From: an uncultured Bacteroidales bacterium
GTDB taxonomy: Bacteria > Bacteroidota > Bacteroidia > Bacteroidales > Paludibacteraceae
NCBI GenBank assembly: GCA_946619625.1
Contig: CAMOMF010000218.1
Coordinates: 1 to 17,113, forward strand
DNA: 17,113 bases
Direction: 5' to 3'
Part shown: piece after piece, positions 6,909-14,746 of the stretch
Layout of the letters: the number at the start of each line of letters is the position of its first letter
Position numbering within the stretch: the first letter of the stretch is position 1
The notes under the pieces: model-generated
Database searches by the model: none
The model's input: only the letters and a program-made list of their open reading frames with translations
Told to the model about the DNA's origin: nothing
Program-made: the position numbers and the translations under genes

Positions 6909-8762
6909 CTATTCGTTAATATACTGCGTGCAGCGCGCACGTATGCTGTCTGCGTCCAGTCCGAGCATGTGGTAAAGTTCGTCGGGTTTGCCATGCGTGA
7001 CGAAACGGTTGTCCACGCCCAGACGGAGGATATGGTTGTTGTATCCCTTATCGATGAAATACTCTGCCACGGCACTGCCGAATCCGCCTTGCAGCATTCC
7101 GTCTTCTGCCGTTATGATTTTGGAGTAATGGGCGGCAACGTAGTCGAGCGTGGCCGTGTCCAACGGTTTGACGGCACGCATGTCGTAATGGGCTATGTCC
7201 AGTCCCTCGATTGCCTTATGAACGGTGTTGCCAATGGCACCGATGGTCAAAAATGCCGCCTTACTGCCTTGATTTACAATATGGGCACCCGGGATTTTTG
7301 CTAACGGTTCGGAGACCTTAGCAAGCCCTTCCGCTGCGGTACCCCTGGGATAACGTATGGCGACTGGTCCGGAGGCATCTTTTGCCCAATGGAGCATGTG
7401 CTGCAGTTCCTCGCCGGTCATGGGTGCCAAAACCGTCATGTTGGGAATGGAGCGGAGGAAACAGATGTCGAACAGGCCATGGTGTGTGGCACCGTCCTGC
7501 CCCACTATACCCGCGCGGTCGATGGCGAAAATGACGTGCAGGTTCTGTAAAGCCACATCGTGGATGATGTTGTCGTAAGCGCGCTGGAGGAAAGAAGAGT
7601 AAATGGCGCAGAACGGTATTTTCCCCTCTTTTGCCAATCCGGCGGAGAATGTGACGGCGTGTCCCTCAGCAATGCCGACATCGAAGATACGGTCGGGCAT
7701 CTCCGCTTGGACGATATTCATACTGCTGCCTGTGGGCATGGCGGGTGTGATGCCTACGATGCGGTCGTCAGTCTTTGCCAGTTCGAGCAGTGTTTCGCCG
7801 AAGATATGCTGCCAAAGACGGACGCGCGGTCCTTCCATGCGAATGCCGGTGTCGGGGTCGAACTTACCGGGAGCGTGCCAAACGGTCTGGTCTTCCTCGG
7901 CGGGGGTGTAACCATATCCTTTGCGTGTGATAAGGTGCAATACTTTGGGACCGCGGTAATCTTTTATCTCGTTGAGTATTTTAACAATGGAGATGACGTC
8001 GTGTCCGTTTGCGGGTCCGAAATAACGGATATTCAGGCCGGAGAAAATGTTGTGCGATTGATTGGTGAGAACGGACTTGAGGTTGTTGTTGAAGCGCTGC
8101 ACTTTACCTTTTTTCACCTCGTCCATGAGTCCCAGTTTGCGCATAGCGCGGTACAGTTTGTACCGGATGTTGTTGTAATGCTCAGAGGTGGTAATGTCCA
8201 CCAAGTATTGCGTAAATCCCCCGTGCAGCGGGTCGATTGCCATGTTGTTGTCGTTGAGGAGAATGAGCAGATTGGAGTCGGTCATGGAGGAGTTGTTCAG
8301 TCCCTCGTAGGCGAGTCCTCCTGTCATGGCACCATCGCCTATGATTGCCACTACTCGCCGGCTTTTGTCCGCCACCGCCATGCCCAGTGCGGCGGAGATG
8401 GAGTTACTGGCGTGTCCGGCAGTGAAAGTGTCGTATTCCGATTCGGCAGGCGTGGGGAAAGGCGCCAATCCGCCGAAACAGCGGTTGGTGGCAAAGCGAT
8501 CGCGCCGGCCTGTGAGTATTTTGTGCGCGTAGGCTTGGTGTCCGACGTCCCAGACGAGCCGGTCCTCCGGTGTGTTCATGACGTAGTGGAGTGCGACCGT
8601 GAAGTCCACCGCGCCGAGCGAAGATGCCAGGTGTCCCGGGTTCTTGGCGCACGAACGTATGATAAAATCGCGGAGTTCGGCACACACCTTTGGGAGTGCC
8701 TCCAACGGCAGTTTCTTCAGGTCTGCGGGCGAATCGATATGTGTAAGATAGGTATATTCCAT
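6909..8762 (-). CDS. dxs: 1-deoxy-D-xylulose-5-phosphate synthase
   Basis: A 617-residue thiamine-diphosphate enzyme that condenses pyruvate and glyceraldehyde-3-phosphate to DXP, the first step of the MEP isoprenoid pathway. Landmarks in order: NPGHLASSLG (41-50) and DVGHQAYAHKILTG (72-85), with the active-site histidines; the ThDP-binding GDG (142-144) to NN (172-173) motif; then the transketolase pyrimidine domain with GIAEGHAVTFSAGLA, SSFLQRAYDNIIHD and DRAGIVGQDGATHHG. The C-terminal domain carries PRGTA and ends near GKPDELYHMLGLDADSI. The catalytic glutamate in GIAEGH is present. Family length is about 620, so the gene is complete. It starts 5 nt after the PafA-like gene and is followed by trkA after 14 nt. 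Its product feeds undecaprenyl and quinone synthesis. Confidence 0.97.
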   Translation of the reverse strand: MEYTYLTHIDSPADLKKLPLEALPKVCAELRDFIIRSCAKNPGHLASSLGAVDFTVALHYVMNTPEDRLVWDVGHQAYAHKILTGRRDRFATNRCFGGLAPFPTPAESEYDTFTAGHASNSISAALGMAVADKSRRVVAIIGDGAMTGGLAYEGLNNSSMTDSNLLILLNDNNMAIDPLHGGFTQYLVDITTSEHYNNIRYKLYRAMRKLGLMDEVKKGKVQRFNNNLKSVLTNQSHNIFSGLNIRYFGPANGHDVISIVKILNEIKDYRGPKVLHLITRKGYGYTPAEEDQTVWHAPGKFDPDTGIRMEGPRVRLWQHIFGETLLELAKTDDRIVGITPAMPTGSSMNIVQAEMPDRIFDVGIAEGHAVTFSAGLAKEGKIPFCAIYSSFLQRAYDNIIHDVALQNLHVIFAIDRAGIVGQDGATHHGLFDICFLRSIPNMTVLAPMTGEELQHMLHWAKDASGPVAIRYPRGTAAEGLAKVSEPLAKIPGAHIVNQGSKAAFLTIGAIGNTVHKAIEGLDIAHYDMRAVKPLDTATLDYVAAHYSKIITAEDGMLQGGFGSAVAEYFIDKGYNNHILRLGVDNRFVTHGKPDELYHMLGLDADSIRARCTQYINE

Positions 8763-8767
8763 GTGTC

Positions 8768-10243
8768 TTATTGTAACAAAGAAAGAATATATGTTGCAGG
8801 CAGGGGCGAAGACAGGTCGGGAAAGGTGTGGTACGCTCCAGACCAGAACAGCAGCGGCACCGTCGGCTCATCGTCAAGCACGTAGTCGAGTTGTTGCTTG
8901 TCGTTGAGCATGAGTGTGGCGTTAGAGTTGAGCATGACCACCACGTCTCCGGCATAACGACCGGTGCTGTTGCGCAATTTCGCCACCTCGCCATCGCCTT
9001 GCAGCATGGGCACCTCGGTAATGGGGAACGCTTTGTGTACGCCCTCCATTTCTTCCAAGAAGTCCGCCACTTGCCGACGAATGGTGTTAATGGACAGTTT
9101 TTTCTGTTCGATGAGCGTACGGTTGAGGTAGATGTAGTTACCAAAACCTCCGTCCACCCATCGCTCGTGTCCATACATTGCCATCAAGTAAGTGCCTACA
9201 AGTGCGGCAGCGCGGTCGATGTTGAAGGCGGGAGTTGCCATTCCGGCGGTTTGCAGTTGCCCGGCATCGTATCCGAAACAAGGCTTACCGACCACCACTA
9301 TCTGCAGGTCTGCCTTGCCGACACGCTGTTCCAATTGCTCGATGAGGAAACCGAGGTCCTGATTGAGGCAGATATACATGTCTTCCTGTTCGGCGGAGGC
9401 GATACGTGCGGTGCGGGTAGCGGGTGAGAGGACGGTCATGTTCAGCAGAAGGAGGTCGTGCTGTCCGCGTTTGCCGAGGTTCTCGGCTTTCTGCATTTCG
9501 AGGGCGAGACTGACCACCAGGGTGTTGGCTGCCGGAGAATGACGGAGGTCCTTTTGGCAGTCGTAGGAGAAACCGTTTTTCTTCTTTTCCTGCGCAGTCG
9601 GTCGCAGATAGGACTCCATGCTCAGGCGGTTGGTCCACACGCGTTTAGCCTCCTCGTTGAACGTTCCCTTGGTGTTCATGCGGTCGGCGGAAGCGGGGAG
9701 CCCTTCGGGGTAAAAAGTGGTGGTCCCCCACCCGCTTTTGTCCACCCAGCAGCAAGCGTTGGCAGCATGCCCCGCCAAAAGGACCGTGGTGAGCGGGTTG
9801 ACGCCCAGCGCGTAGATCTTAGCCTGCCCGCCCTCTTTGAGGCGGTGCTTGTCGGCAAGCAGGGTGCAGGAAAGAGCCGCGGGAGAGAGGGTTTCCGAAC
9901 TATGTATGCCGGTTTGCGTTTGGTCTGAGAGGAACAAATGCGGTTTGCGGTCGCTGCGTCGGAAATAGCGGTCTGTTTGATAATTGTGGTAGGCGGGGGT
10001 GAGTCCTGACAGGATGGTTGCCACCGTCTCCTCGCCACCATATACCCAATGAGGGAAATTGACCTCCACCTGGAACGCTTCTTCCGAGAGAGTACGCAGT
10101 CCGCCCTGCGACCAGTAAGGTTGCATGTCGTGCATGGACTGCACATCCAGCCCGTCCACGACAATGAACACCGTCAGTTTGGGTGCCGCCGCGCTGAGCA
10201 GTGTACTCAGGAGAAAACCTACTATGAACAAATGTTTACGCAT
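8768..10243 (-). CDS. PafA-like alkaline phosphatase superfamily protein, catalytic residues apparently lost
   Basis: A 491-residue exported protein with a signal peptide (MRKHLFIVGFLLSTLLSAAA). The fold of Bacteroidetes PafA-type type I phosphodiesterase/alkaline phosphatases is recognisable: FIVVDGL (26-32), ATILSGLTPAYH (75-86), LAGHAANACCWVD (156-168) and EDMYICLNQDLGFLIEQL near 287-304. By alignment from memory, most active-site positions are changed: the nucleophile Thr of TxPGH is Gly (GEETV, 70-74), the K-D-R triad before AGH is N-P-L (149-151), the DYxGH metal ligands fall on S and R (273, 277), the DH pair is GK (319-320), and the last His is not found. Only the first Asp (D30) remains. 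A structural or binding role is likelier than hydrolysis. The start at 10243 overlaps the upstream stop by 8 nt (ATGCGTAA); an ATG at 10258 is possible but delays the signal peptide. Confidence 0.8.
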   Translation of the reverse strand: MRKHLFIVGFLLSTLLSAAAPKLTVFIVVDGLDVQSMHDMQPYWSQGGLRTLSEEAFQVEVNFPHWVYGGEETVATILSGLTPAYHNYQTDRYFRRSDRKPHLFLSDQTQTGIHSSETLSPAALSCTLLADKHRLKEGGQAKIYALGVNPLTTVLLAGHAANACCWVDKSGWGTTTFYPEGLPASADRMNTKGTFNEEAKRVWTNRLSMESYLRPTAQEKKKNGFSYDCQKDLRHSPAANTLVVSLALEMQKAENLGKRGQHDLLLLNMTVLSPATRTARIASAEQEDMYICLNQDLGFLIEQLEQRVGKADLQIVVVGKPCFGYDAGQLQTAGMATPAFNIDRAAALVGTYLMAMYGHERWVDGGFGNYIYLNRTLIEQKKLSINTIRRQVADFLEEMEGVHKAFPITEVPMLQGDGEVAKLRNSTGRYAGDVVVMLNSNATLMLNDKQQLDYVLDDEPTVPLLFWSGAYHTFPDLSSPLPATYILSLLQ

Positions 10244-11399
10244 GTCTGTTTTTAGCATAAAAATGAATGTACAGGCAAATCAGCCTTAGTGCGTGGAGCA
10301 GTGGGACCATCAGGAAGAAGTGGAACGTCTGTCCGCTGCTGATAGCAAGGATGAACTCTACTACAACGAAGAGGCAGATGGCAGGCATGAGGCGAGTATG
10401 TATTTTGCGCCCACCCTTCCACATACAGAGCACGAACGGTAACAGCCACAGCGGATTGACGAGCAACCAGTTGGCATTCTCCGTGACGAACGGGTGCGTG
10501 GAGAAGAACATCAGAAAAGTGATGATACAGCCAAGAAGTGTATATAGCAAGTAGAGTGCAGCGTCCAACAGGTACGCCTGTTTCTTGCGGCGCAGATCCC
10601 ACGCAGTGACAGCAATGATGAGGAGGCAGAGTACTATCAGTACCAGATAGGGGGAGGGGAAGAAATTGCCGTCGCGCGGTGTGAACGTGCCGATATGGTA
10701 TTCCCCTACAATACCGCTCTGCTGGATGTAATTCATCAGATTTTCGGGCAAGAACAGCGACTCCGCCACCGTCATGCGTTTGTCCGCCAATCGCCCAAAG
10801 ACAAGGTTGATACCGAACTCTCCCCATGTGTATTTGCCTGCATAATACGAGATTTGGTCGCGCCAAGTATCGTTGATGGTGTCGGTGGAGACGTGGAATG
10901 CAGGCAGTGCCGCCTCGATGAGTCTCATGGGACGTGTGGCGCAGTTGTCGAAGACGAAATTGTATCGATAGACGCGGTTCTCAGGCTTGTAGTTCTCGAT
11001 GAGTGCATCCAAAATCTGCTGCCGTTCGTCACGCGTAAGGCGTAACTGTTGTTCGAAGACCGTACGCTCCTCCTCTTCCGAGGTAGCGATAAAATAGTTC
11101 GTAGGTTGCAGTGCCAGCATGTAGTCGGTCTCGCCGCGGACGAACTTGGTATAGAAATGCTCGGTATCAAAGGAGAAGATGCCGTAGTTGAACGTCCAGT
11201 CGATGGCAGATACCGTGGAGTCGGCACCCAAGAAAGCGGGGTCCTGTACCCTCAGTGCGGAGTGTCCGAAATGCAGGTACAGTGGCTTGCCGGGTGTGCA
11301 AGTCATGAGTGATACAACCGACTGCTCGCTGAGCGTTTGTGCGCAGAGCGGCAAGACCAATATGCAGGCAAGTAATATGACAGTTAGTCGTTTATACAT
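10236..11399 (-). CDS. DUF4105 (Lnb N-terminal-like) membrane protein
   Basis: A 387-residue envelope protein. Residues 1-20 are a signal peptide or anchor (ILLACILVLPLCA). Residues about 25-235 are a DUF4105/Lnb_N domain with its hallmarks: YLHFGHSALRV (41-51), FNYGIFSF (70-77) and FDNCATRP (150-157). H46 and C153 are the natural candidates for a thiol-type active site. About five hydrophobic helices follow (roughly 250-267, 276-299, 308-326, 337-353, 358-378), placing the domain outside the inner membrane. The family is named after Lnb of Enterococcus, which transfers an acyl chain within lipoproteins to make the lyso form, so lipoprotein or lipid acyl transfer is a reasonable hypothesis, not a demonstrated role. 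Its start overlaps the PAP2-like gene by 8 nt and its stop overlaps the PafA-like gene by 8 nt, suggesting translational coupling and matched amounts. Confidence 0.85.
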   Translation of the reverse strand: MYKRLTVILLACILVLPLCAQTLSEQSVVSLMTCTPGKPLYLHFGHSALRVQDPAFLGADSTVSAIDWTFNYGIFSFDTEHFYTKFVRGETDYMLALQPTNYFIATSEEEERTVFEQQLRLTRDERQQILDALIENYKPENRVYRYNFVFDNCATRPMRLIEAALPAFHVSTDTINDTWRDQISYYAGKYTWGEFGINLVFGRLADKRMTVAESLFLPENLMNYIQQSGIVGEYHIGTFTPRDGNFFPSPYLVLIVLCLLIIAVTAWDLRRKKQAYLLDAALYLLYTLLGCIITFLMFFSTHPFVTENANWLLVNPLWLLPFVLCMWKGGRKIHTRLMPAICLFVVVEFILAISSGQTFHFFLMVPLLHALRLICLYIHFYAKNRHA

Positions 11400-12048
11400 A
11401 CAACAAGATAATGTTTGGGGTTAGGGTGAAAACGAGTCCGAGCAGGAAACCTACGACGGCCTGCACGGGCGTGTGTGCCTGAAGGTAGATGCGTGCGTAC
11501 ATGAGCAGCAGTGACACTATCAAGAGAAGACTCACCGCAAGGGGGCTGTTGACACCGAAATAAAGGAGATACCCTATACTCATGCCAACCACTCCGCCCA
11601 TGGAGGCGAGGTGTGCACTGATTTTCCACCAATTGCTGATGATGGCGCATGCAATCATTGCGAGTACCGAGCAAACGGCAGTCCAGAACATGAAAGGCGG
11701 CACTTTGAGTACCGAGTCGAGGTAGGCGCACCAGAAACCGAAGGACAAGACGGCGTAGGTGAGGGGTATCATTCGTTGGCGGTGGTCGCTGATGTCGAGG
11801 TCGGTTATCCGCCCTTGCCGCTTCATCACAATCAGTACGATCAGCGGAACCAGACAGGTGAAGAACAGCGTCCCGCCGATGGCGTACAGCACGTAGGTTG
11901 TGGTGAGCGGCAACACCAGGCGGCTGAACAACAGCAGGAATGCTATCATCAAGTAGGTGGGCGTGAAGAGCGGGTACAGCACGACACTAAGGCTGTACGC
12001 CAGTATTCCCGCTATGTCAGAATGGTTGTTATTCATCATCATTTTCAT
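11392..12048 (-). CDS. PAP2-superfamily-like integral membrane protein
   Basis: A 218-residue protein with about six hydrophobic helices. Loops resemble the three PAP2 phosphatase motifs: DISDHRQRMIPL (85-96, like the RP-containing motif 1), WKISAHLASMGG (141-152, like PSGH of motif 2) and ARIYLQAHTPVQAVVGFLLG (185-204, like SRxxxxxHxxxD of motif 3). The motif 3 nucleophile-type H192 and R186 are present, but the final Asp is Gln196. PAP2 membrane enzymes dephosphorylate lipids such as undecaprenyl diphosphate or phosphatidylglycerol phosphate; the substrate here is unknown. It starts 3 nt after rpoN and overlaps the DUF4105 gene. Two further methionines (residues 3-5) could be the true start without changing the protein meaningfully. 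Confidence 0.82.
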   Translation of the reverse strand: MKMMMNNNHSDIAGILAYSLSVVLYPLFTPTYLMIAFLLLFSRLVLPLTTTYVLYAIGGTLFFTCLVPLIVLIVMKRQGRITDLDISDHRQRMIPLTYAVLSFGFWCAYLDSVLKVPPFMFWTAVCSVLAMIACAIISNWWKISAHLASMGGVVGMSIGYLLYFGVNSPLAVSLLLIVSLLLMYARIYLQAHTPVQAVVGFLLGLVFTLTPNIILLYV

Positions 12049-12051
12049 GTG

Positions 12052-13620
12052 TTACACTCGTTTCCTGAGCCGTGCGACCGGTATGCCGAGCATTTCGCGG
12101 TACTTGGCGACCGTACGTCGCGCCACTATGTAGTTCTCCGCCTTGAGTATCTGTACCAATTGGTCGTCATTGAGCGGGTGGCGTTTATCCTCCTTGCTGA
12201 TGACCTCCTTCAGTACTTTCTTGATTTCGCGAGTCGATACCTCATCGCCCAGTTCGGTGGCAAGTCCCTCGGAGAAGAAATGTTTCAGCGGGAAAGTGCC
12301 GAAGTCGGTCTGCACGTACTTGGAGTTGCTGACGCGCGAGATGGTGGATATATCGTAACCTGTGGCGTCGGCAATGTCCTGCAGAATCATGGGTTTGAGG
12401 AAGGTCTCGTCCCCTTCCACGAAATAGTCGTGCTGGAAGCGTACGATTGCCTCCATGGTATGTATGAGCGTCTCGTTGCGCTGCCGGATAGCGTCGATGA
12501 ACCACTTGGCGGAGTCGATATGCTGTTTGATAAACCGGATGCCGTCTTTGTTCCCCTTGGCTTTGCGATCCTGATTGAGGGTGTCGAGCATCTCGACATA
12601 CTCGTTGTTGATACGGAGGTCGGGGATATCGCCTGTATTGAGTGACACGACCAATTCGCCATCTTCACTGGTGACGTAGAAATCGGGGGTTACATGGTTG
12701 CCGCTACTTTCATAGACGGTGCCGCCGAAACTGTTACCCGGCTTGGGGTTGAGGTGACCTATCTCGGTGAGGGCGCCTTTCATCTGCTCTTCCGTGAGTC
12801 CCATCCGGTTGCGTATGCGGTCGAAATGGCGCTTATGGAAGTCGGTGAAATAGCGTTCAATGATACGTACCGCCAGTTTGTTTTCTTCGGTGGCGGGGCG
12901 TCGTTGCAGTTGTATCAGCAGACAGTCTTGCAGGTTGTAGGCCCCCACCCCCGGCGGGTCCAGTGTGCGAACCATCCGGACCATCTGCTCCATTTCGGCA
13001 TCGGTCACTTCTAATCCTGCACGAAAAGCGAGGTCGTCCACCATCTGTTCGGCGGTACGCGTGAGCCAACCATTGTCGTCAATGCTGCCAATGATATACT
13101 CGGCAATGGTGTGCTGGCGTTCTGTGAGTTTGCGCTCGCCCACCTGTTCCAACAGGTATTCGTGGAACGTGTTGCCGACGGAGAAAGGTATTTCCTCACC
13201 GCGGTTGTCGTCCTCGGAGTAGTTGTTGGTTTGTGTGCGGTAGTCGGGCAAGTCGTACTCATCGTCGAAATTGCCGGCAGTGTAGGCGTCATTGATGTCC
13301 ACACTGTCGTTGGCGGCGGTATAGTTCTCGTCGGGGTCGCCGAAAGAGTCGTAACCATCCGTCTCTGCCGGCTCATCGTGTTCGTCACTATACAGGTAAT
13401 CGTCCTCGTAGTTATCGTAGTTGTCCGGCTCGTCGCGGTCTTCCTGCTGTTTCTGTTCGTACTCAGGCACCTCTTCCAGAAGCGGGTTCTGCTGTATTTC
13501 CTCCTCGACGCGTTGGCGCAACTCCACGGCGGGTATTTCCAGCATGCGGATCACCTGGATTTGTGCGGGCGACAACTTGGTTGTCTGACGCAGGTCGGTA
13601 TGGAGAGAAAGTCCTGTCAA
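12052..13620 (-). CDS. rpoN: RNA polymerase sigma-54 factor RpoN
   Basis: A 522-residue alternative sigma factor that directs polymerase to -24/-12 promoters and needs AAA+ activators. Region I is at 1 to about 50 (LSPAQIQVIRMLEIP, EEEIQQNPLLEE). An Asp/Glu/Tyr-rich region II spans about 52-145. The core-binding domain follows (EYIIGSIDDNGWL, TLDPPGVGAYNLQDCL). The DNA-binding domain has an HTH (ISTISRVSNSKYVQTDFGTF) and ends with the RpoN box ARRTVAKYRE (500-509). The start codon is TTG at 13620-13618: codons upstream in this frame lead to an in-frame TAA without an ATG, and the next ATG is residue 26, which would delete half of region I. It starts 4 nt after the aminotransferase stop, so re-initiation is likely. 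Target genes cannot be read from this window. Confidence 0.96.
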   Translation of the reverse strand: MTGLSLHTDLRQTTKLSPAQIQVIRMLEIPAVELRQRVEEEIQQNPLLEEVPEYEQKQQEDRDEPDNYDNYEDDYLYSDEHDEPAETDGYDSFGDPDENYTAANDSVDINDAYTAGNFDDEYDLPDYRTQTNNYSEDDNRGEEIPFSVGNTFHEYLLEQVGERKLTERQHTIAEYIIGSIDDNGWLTRTAEQMVDDLAFRAGLEVTDAEMEQMVRMVRTLDPPGVGAYNLQDCLLIQLQRRPATEENKLAVRIIERYFTDFHKRHFDRIRNRMGLTEEQMKGALTEIGHLNPKPGNSFGGTVYESSGNHVTPDFYVTSEDGELVVSLNTGDIPDLRINNEYVEMLDTLNQDRKAKGNKDGIRFIKQHIDSAKWFIDAIRQRNETLIHTMEAIVRFQHDYFVEGDETFLKPMILQDIADATGYDISTISRVSNSKYVQTDFGTFPLKHFFSEGLATELGDEVSTREIKKVLKEVISKEDKRHPLNDDQLVQILKAENYIVARRTVAKYREMLGIPVARLRKRV

Positions 13621-13624
13621 GATG

Positions 13625-14746
13625 TTATTCGTTGTTTACAGCGCGCAGAACGGCGGTGCAGATATATTCCAGTTGTTGCACATCCAGTTCGGTATGCATA
13701 GGCAGTGAGAGTACGCAGCCGGAGAGTTGCTCCGAAACGGGGCAGTCGTTGTTGCCGGTGTATGCCGTCTGTTTATGCAGCGGAACGGGGTAATAGACCA
13801 TGGATGGCACGCCGTCTTGTGCGAGCCGTTCGCGCACCTTGTCGCGGTTGGCGTCCACCAAGCGAAGGGTGTATTGGTGATAAACGTGCGTGCTGTCAGG
13901 CGTATGTCCCGGCAGGAGGATATGCGGGTTGCCACAGAGGGCGTGGTCGTAGTAAGCAGCGGCGGTCTGCCGGGCACGGGTATATTCGTCCAAGTGCGGC
14001 AGTTTGGCATCCAGCACAGCAGCCTGGATGGTGTCCAAACGGCTGTTGACGCCAATCATGTCGTGGTGGTAGCGCACGTTGGAGCCGTGGTTGGCAATCT
14101 GCGTGGCGCGTGCTGCCAACGAGTCGTCATTGGTAAAGACCGCCCCGCCATCGCCGTAACAGCCGAGGTTCTTCGAAGGGAAGAAACTGGTACATCCCAG
14201 GTCACCCATGCATCCCGCCTTGGCGGTGTGTCCATTGGTGAAACGGTACTCAGCCCCGATGGCTTGACAGGCATCTTCCACTACGCGCAAGCCATGCTCG
14301 TGTGCAATCGAAAGGATCGCCTGCATGTTGGCACACTGCCCGAACAGATGCACGGGCACAATGGCTTTGGTGCGAGGTGTGATGGCGCGGCGCAGACTAT
14401 GGATGTCCATGCAGAACGTGTCGGGGTCCACATCCACGAGTACGGGTTTGAGGTGCAAGAGTGCCGCGGCTTCGGCAGTAGCAACGAAGGTAAAGGAGGG
14501 AGTAATCACTTCGTCGCCGGGCTGCAAGCCGAGAGACATGAAAGCAATCTGCAGCGCATCGGTGCCGTTGCCGACGGGGATGACATGCTTTACACCCAAC
14601 CAAGCTGCCAAGTGTGTGGCAAAGTCGTTCACCTTAGCCCCCTTTACAAATGCCGCAGATGCCAGCACCTCCCTGATGCCGGCATCAATCGCGTCCTGAA
14701 TATGCAGGTACTGCGAACGTAGGTCAACCATTTGAATGGGTCTCAT
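13625..14746 (-). CDS. DegT/DnrJ/EryC1/StrS-family PLP-dependent aminotransferase
   Basis: A 373-residue sugar aminotransferase-type enzyme. The PLP lysine is K192 in SFFPSKNLGCYGDGGA, and the cofactor-stacking VVEDACQAIGA (155-165) and N-terminal PVGNGTDALQIA (57-68) are intact. Family members transfer an amino group to nucleotide-linked keto-sugars, usually for surface polysaccharides, O-antigen or glycoprotein sugars. The sequence resembles the WbpE/WlbE-like subgroup, but the sugar substrate cannot be decided. No other nucleotide-sugar gene is nearby, which is unusual because these enzymes normally sit in glycan clusters. Its ATG overlaps the stop of the YbbR-domain gene as ATGA, and rpoN follows 4 nt after its stop, so it belongs to the same transcript. 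Length is normal for the family. Confidence 0.92.
   Translation of the reverse strand: MRPIQMVDLRSQYLHIQDAIDAGIREVLASAAFVKGAKVNDFATHLAAWLGVKHVIPVGNGTDALQIAFMSLGLQPGDEVITPSFTFVATAEAAALLHLKPVLVDVDPDTFCMDIHSLRRAITPRTKAIVPVHLFGQCANMQAILSIAHEHGLRVVEDACQAIGAEYRFTNGHTAKAGCMGDLGCTSFFPSKNLGCYGDGGAVFTNDDSLAARATQIANHGSNVRYHHDMIGVNSRLDTIQAAVLDAKLPHLDEYTRARQTAAAYYDHALCGNPHILLPGHTPDSTHVYHQYTLRLVDANRDKVRERLAQDGVPSMVYYPVPLHKQTAYTGNNDCPVSEQLSGCVLSLPMHTELDVQQLEYICTAVLRAVNNE

Noticed and set aside
7560..8885. 441-residue plus-strand open frame opposite dxs
   Set aside because: It is the antisense of an unambiguous dxs gene, with no recognisable domain; long antisense frames are common in codon-biased genes. 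The same applies to 2001-2810, 5518-6459, 11611-12645 and 13727-14722.
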